Positions 6,493 through 9,567 of a stretch of DNA of 9,567 nt are shown here, one piece after another (within the stretch, counting starts at the first letter, position 1; each line of letters starts with the position of its first letter). The notes under the pieces are model-generated. The model was not told the DNA's origin. It did not search any database and saw only the letters and a list, made by a program, of their open reading frames with translations. Position numbers and translations under genes: made by a program. Origin of the DNA: a bacterium CG2_30_54_10 (GTDB lineage Bacteria > Muiribacteriota > Ozemobacteria > Ozemobacterales > Ozemobacteraceae); NCBI GenBank assembly GCA_001872985.1, contig MNYA01000497.1, forward strand, positions 1 through 9,567, given 5' to 3'.

Positions 6493-7445
6493 AGAATTCG
6501 TATCATCTGGTCGTCCATTTCCTTTTGATAGTCGGGGCGGTGTTCATGCTTTTTCCCTTCCTCTGGATGATCACCACCTCGTTCAAGAGCGAAGACGAGA
6601 TTTTGAAAACTGGTAAAGAGATCGTTCTACTTCCCGATGCCTGGCGACCAGGGTTCCTCAACAGCGCGGAGGATGACGAGCGGATCAGACAGACCGAAAT
6701 CCAACGGAAAGCGTGGGAAGAGCAGGCCGCTCTTCCCCCCGCGAGCCGGACGAAACGGCTATCCAAACCGTTTTCCACATTCGATAACTTTCGCGAGGTC
6801 TGGGACAAGCAGGATTTTTACCGGTATTTTCTGAATACTTTATATGTTTCGATTACAATAACCATCACTTCATTGTTTCTTGCATCATTGGCGGCCTACG
6901 CGTTCTCGTTTTTCAAGTTTCCGTTCAAAGACGCCATTTTCATGCTTCTTTTGGGAACGATGATGCTTCCGCAGCAGGCATTGCTGATTCCGGACTATAT
7001 CCTCCTTTCAAAGTTGAACTGGGTGAACACCTATGCTGCGCTAATCGTCCCGTGGGTCGCGTCGATCTTTTCGGTCTTCTTTCTCAGGCAGTTCTTCCTG
7101 CAGCTTCCGAAGGATCTTTTCGAAGCCGCGACCATCGACGGGTGCAGCAGGTTCCAGTTCTACTACAAGATCCTCCTGCCGCTCAGCAAGCCTCCGATGG
7201 TGACACTCGGAATCTTCACCTTCCTCGGCTCATGGAACAGCTTCGTCTGGCCCCTTATCGTCACGAACGACAAGGAGCTGCGAGTGATCCAGGTAGGTCT
7301 GAGCTATTTCAACAGTGAGTCCGGAACCCAATGGGGACCGCTAATGGCCGCATCGACACTGACGATTCTTCCGCTGGTCATCCTGTATTTTTTCGCTCAG
7401 AAGCAGTTCGTCGAGTCACAAGCCACCACCGGCATGAAGGAATGA
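6489..7445 (+). CDS. Carbohydrate ABC transporter permease (MalG/UgpE type) with loop insertion
   Basis: This is the second CUT1 permease and partner of the preceding gene product. The six membrane segments lie near residues 8-31, 115-139, 147-169, 180-200, 236-257 and 285-304. Family landmarks are FLWMITTSFK (24-33), MLPQQALLIPDYILL (159-173), FFLRQFF (197-203), EAATIDGCS (212-220) and LGSWNSFVWPLI (246-257). The 318 residues exceed the usual 270-290 because about 44 charged residues (52-95, containing EDDERIRQTE and QRKAWEEQAA) are inserted between membrane segment 1 and the conserved FDNFREVW (98-105). That loop should face outside the cytoplasm. The start is uncertain. ATG 6489 gives the normal short N-terminus but has no clear ribosome site. 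TTG 6423 in the same frame would overlap the previous gene by 26 bp and add 22 residues. Translation may depend on coupling. Confidence 0.92.
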   Translation: MKNSYHLVVHFLLIVGAVFMLFPFLWMITTSFKSEDEILKTGKEIVLLPDAWRPGFLNSAEDDERIRQTEIQRKAWEEQAALPPASRTKRLSKPFSTFDNFREVWDKQDFYRYFLNTLYVSITITITSLFLASLAAYAFSFFKFPFKDAIFMLLLGTMMLPQQALLIPDYILLSKLNWVNTYAALIVPWVASIFSVFFLRQFFLQLPKDLFEAATIDGCSRFQFYYKILLPLSKPPMVTLGIFTFLGSWNSFVWPLIVTNDKELRVIQVGLSYFNSESGTQWGPLMAASTLTILPLVILYFFAQKQFVESQATTGMKE

Positions 7446-7456
7446 GGTAATAAAGG

Positions 7457-8815
7457 GTGCTGAAAAGATTTCTCGGCCTGCGGATGCTGATACGCGAACA
7501 GCCGGAAAGTGCTTTCCTCGTGGGAGTTATTTTACTCTGGCTTGTGACGATCGTCGAGATTATGCATGATGACGCCGACAAACGTGCCGCGGCAATGTCC
7601 GGAATCGAACTTGGAACCAGAACCGAGGTCGTCTTCTGGCACGCAATGGGCGGCCCCCTCGGCGTGGTCATGGACGACCTGATCGTCCGGTTCAACAAAG
7701 AACAGAGCAAATATTTCGTGAGGGGCGTCGGCATGGGAAGCTACGACACCCTTGACAAGAAGATCCTTGCATCCATTGTGGCCAAGAGCGCCCCCGACAT
7801 TTCGCAAAACTACGAAACATTGACGAAAAAACTGATCAAGGCAAAAAAAATCGTCTGCATCGACGATCTTCTCGCCTCCGAAACGGAAGATATCAAGGCC
7901 GATATCATTCCGGTGCTTCTGCGCAACAACACATACAACGGGCGGCTATGGTCTTTCCCCTTCAACAAGAGCGTTCCGGTGCTGTATTACAACAAGGATC
8001 TTTTCCGAAAAGCCGGCCTTGACCCCGAAATGCCGCCTCGAAATCTCGACCAGTTGGCCTCCTACGCGCGGCATATCACCGGATTTTTTCGCAAAGGGAA
8101 CGGCGAAGCCGCTGTTATCGGTTTCGGAACAGGCAAAGGCAACATCTGGACCTTCCTCTGCCGACTCCTTCAATTCAACGGGAAGATGGTGGACGAGATC
8201 GAAAAAAAATCTTTTTTCGACGAAGAACCTGCCCGGAAGGCCCTTGGCGTGATCCTTGACATGGTCGAGGAGGGAATCGCCGTCGAAGGGCAGGGTTTCG
8301 ATCACCAGAACGATTTCAAGTCGCAGCGGGTTGCGATGATCGAGAACAGCATCGTGAGCAAGGTATTCATGGAAGCCGGTATCAAATTCGATTTTGGGGT
8401 AGCCCCGCTACCGGGAGCCGCAACCAACGCGATCGTTCTTTCGGGAACCAATATCAACATCTTCAACAACGGAAATCCAGAAAAGGTAAAAGGCGCATGG
8501 GAATTCGTTAAATGGTTCACCTCTACGGACATCGGCGCCGAATGGAGCGTCCGGACCACCTACATTCCAGTGAGGCGGTCATCACTCAAGAGCCGGTTTT
8601 TCCTGGATGCCATGAAAAAGGATCCCAACATCGCCCCGCCTTACGTCCAGCTTGATTACGCCTATTTCGAGCCCCGCCTTTCATGCTGGTTCGAAATTCG
8701 GGATTTGATGGCAGATTTCCTCGAAGAGGCATCCATCGAAAGGGGCCCCCCCGGAAAATACCTCACTAAAATGAACCAGGAAATTGAAGGGATTTTGCGA
8801 CATGCAACAGACTGA
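7457..8815 (+). CDS. Membrane-anchored ABC substrate-binding protein (UgpB-like)
   Basis: This family-1 extracellular solute-binding protein should deliver ligand to the two permeases. Family landmarks are VVFWHAMGGP (58-67), GSYDTLDKKILASI (94-107), FPFNKSVPVLYYNKDLF (167-183), AGLDPEMPP (186-194), VAMIEN (292-297), SGTNINIF (329-336) and AWEFVKWFTS (347-356). The closest pattern I know is UgpB, the glycerol-3-phosphate/glycerophosphodiester binder, but ligand residues cannot be assigned safely. At 452 residues the length is normal. The N-terminus lacks a lipobox and an AxA cut site just after the hydrophobic core. Instead a membrane segment at about 19-36 follows basic residues, so the protein is probably held in the membrane by an uncleaved signal anchor. 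GTG 7457 is chosen because GAGG (7444-7447) lies 9 nt upstream; ATG 7484 is the alternative. The gene lies 11 bp after the permease and overlaps nrnA by 14 bp. Confidence 0.92.
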   Translation: MLKRFLGLRMLIREQPESAFLVGVILLWLVTIVEIMHDDADKRAAAMSGIELGTRTEVVFWHAMGGPLGVVMDDLIVRFNKEQSKYFVRGVGMGSYDTLDKKILASIVAKSAPDISQNYETLTKKLIKAKKIVCIDDLLASETEDIKADIIPVLLRNNTYNGRLWSFPFNKSVPVLYYNKDLFRKAGLDPEMPPRNLDQLASYARHITGFFRKGNGEAAVIGFGTGKGNIWTFLCRLLQFNGKMVDEIEKKSFFDEEPARKALGVILDMVEEGIAVEGQGFDHQNDFKSQRVAMIENSIVSKVFMEAGIKFDFGVAPLPGAATNAIVLSGTNINIFNNGNPEKVKGAWEFVKWFTSTDIGAEWSVRTTYIPVRRSSLKSRFFLDAMKKDPNIAPPYVQLDYAYFEPRLSCWFEIRDLMADFLEEASIERGPPGKYLTKMNQEIEGILRHATD

Positions 8816-9567
8816 TTCTCTTTCGCAGGTCATTTCCACTCTTCAGAAAGGTCGACGGTTTCTGCTTGTCGGGCATCTGCGTCCCGACGGGGATGCGATT
8901 GGAAGTCTTGCAGGGCTTTCCTGCTGCCTCCGAAAAGTTGGCAAACAGGTGGAGATCGGCCTTGTAGACCCGCCACCGGAACGTTTCGCCTTCCTCCTGA
9001 GCGGGGAGACCGTGCTGAAGCCTGACGAGATCAAGCTCGATTACGATGCAGTCCTCGTCCTTGACTCGGGAGACCTACCCCGAACCGGCTTCGAGGAGGT
9101 GCTGAAGCAGCCCGCCGTAGCGGTGATCAACATCGACCACCACCCAAGCAACACTTCATTCGGAGACATCAATCATCTCGATTTCAAGGCCAGCTCTACT
9201 TGTGAGATGATCACAACGCTGATCGAGCGGGCGCATTTTCCACTCGATCGTGATGTCGCCAAAGGGCTTTATCTTGGACTGGTAACTGACACGAGGTTCT
9301 TCCAGAACGACAACCTCCGCCCAAGCGCACATCACGTTGCACAAAAGCTTCTTGAAACCGGGCTCGACCCGGGCCAAATCCATGGCCGACTTTTAGCCAC
9401 GAAAAAACTCAGCGAGCTGAAGATTCTTGGCCAGGGCTTGCTCAAATTGAACATCGAGTGCGAAGGCCGGCTTGCCTGGGTCGAGATCACAAATCAGGAT
9501 CTTGTCACGCAAGGGGCCTCGATGGGTGATGTTTTCGCCTGCGGCCTGTTCGGCCAGCTCACCGGGC
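8802..9567 (+). CDS. nrnA: DHH-family phosphoesterase, NrnA-like (3' end beyond window)
   Basis: The frame is open from ATG 8802 to the end of the window (255 full codons), so the gene is cut; full NrnA proteins have about 310-340 residues. NrnA-type enzymes degrade 2-5 nt RNA fragments and dephosphorylate pAp to AMP in the cytoplasm, using manganese. DHH-domain motifs are present: GHLRPDGDAIGS (24-35, with H25, D29 and D31), VLDSGD (86-91, D88), IDHHPSN (111-117) and LVTDTRFF (160-167, D163). SSTCEM (131-136) matches the usual SSTAE site. The C-terminal DHHA1 substrate-binding domain is only partly included. ATG 8802 is supported by GAAGGG (8786-8791), 10 nt upstream, and overlaps the binding-protein gene by 14 bp. 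In many bacteria nrnA lies near rbfA and truB; here it follows a transporter. Another DHH/DHHA1 phosphodiesterase is the main alternative. Confidence 0.88.
   Translation, partial: MQQTDSLSQVISTLQKGRRFLLVGHLRPDGDAIGSLAGLSCCLRKVGKQVEIGLVDPPPERFAFLLSGETVLKPDEIKLDYDAVLVLDSGDLPRTGFEEVLKQPAVAVINIDHHPSNTSFGDINHLDFKASSTCEMITTLIERAHFPLDRDVAKGLYLGLVTDTRFFQNDNLRPSAHHVAQKLLETGLDPGQIHGRLLATKKLSELKILGQGLLKLNIECEGRLAWVEITNQDLVTQGASMGDVFACGLFGQLTG

Overview
The window is about 9.6 kb, moderately GC-rich and densely packed, with every convincing gene on the + strand. It looks like chromosomal DNA of a bacterium that uses the MEP isoprenoid pathway. I see no phage genes, insertion sequences, tRNA, rRNA or CRISPR array. 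Heavily exported proteins, a SpoIIE-type phosphatase and a sugar ABC system without its own ATPase would fit a poorly sampled Gram-negative-type lineage. The phylum cannot be fixed from this sequence alone.

Layout. (1) Positions 1-275 hold the C-terminal end of a PP2C/SpoIIE-type serine phosphatase. (2) A perfect TATAAT overlaps its stop codon and sits just upstream of ispG (303-1397), the iron-sulfur enzyme of the penultimate MEP step. (3) Two exported proteins of unknown role follow. One is a TolB/WD40-like beta-propeller with a Pro/Gly/Ala-rich tail (1384-3597). The other is built from two tandem copies of a glutamine-amidotransferase-like (DUF4350/GldG-like) domain and ends in a Ser/Gly tail encoded by a hexanucleotide repeat (3648-5369). 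(4) After a 203-bp gap, which may hold a 63-aa ORF, comes a UgpA/UgpE/UgpB-like carbohydrate ABC importer: two permeases (5573-6448, 6489-7445) and a substrate-binding protein with an N-terminal membrane anchor (7457-8815). No ATPase gene is visible. (5) The window ends inside an NrnA-like DHH phosphoesterase gene (8802 onward).

The genes are tightly linked. ispG overlaps the propeller gene by 14 bp, the binding-protein gene overlaps nrnA by 14 bp, and the other junctions are short except the 203-bp gap. A 15-codon mini-ORF joins the two permease genes through GTGA and ATGA overlaps. This suggests one or two transcripts that embed an envelope/uptake module between two housekeeping genes. A plausible but untested reading is that the two exported proteins and the importer handle one extracellular or periplasmic substrate, with the ATPase supplied from elsewhere. 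The least explained parts are the two exported proteins, the tethered binding protein and the charged insertion in the second permease.
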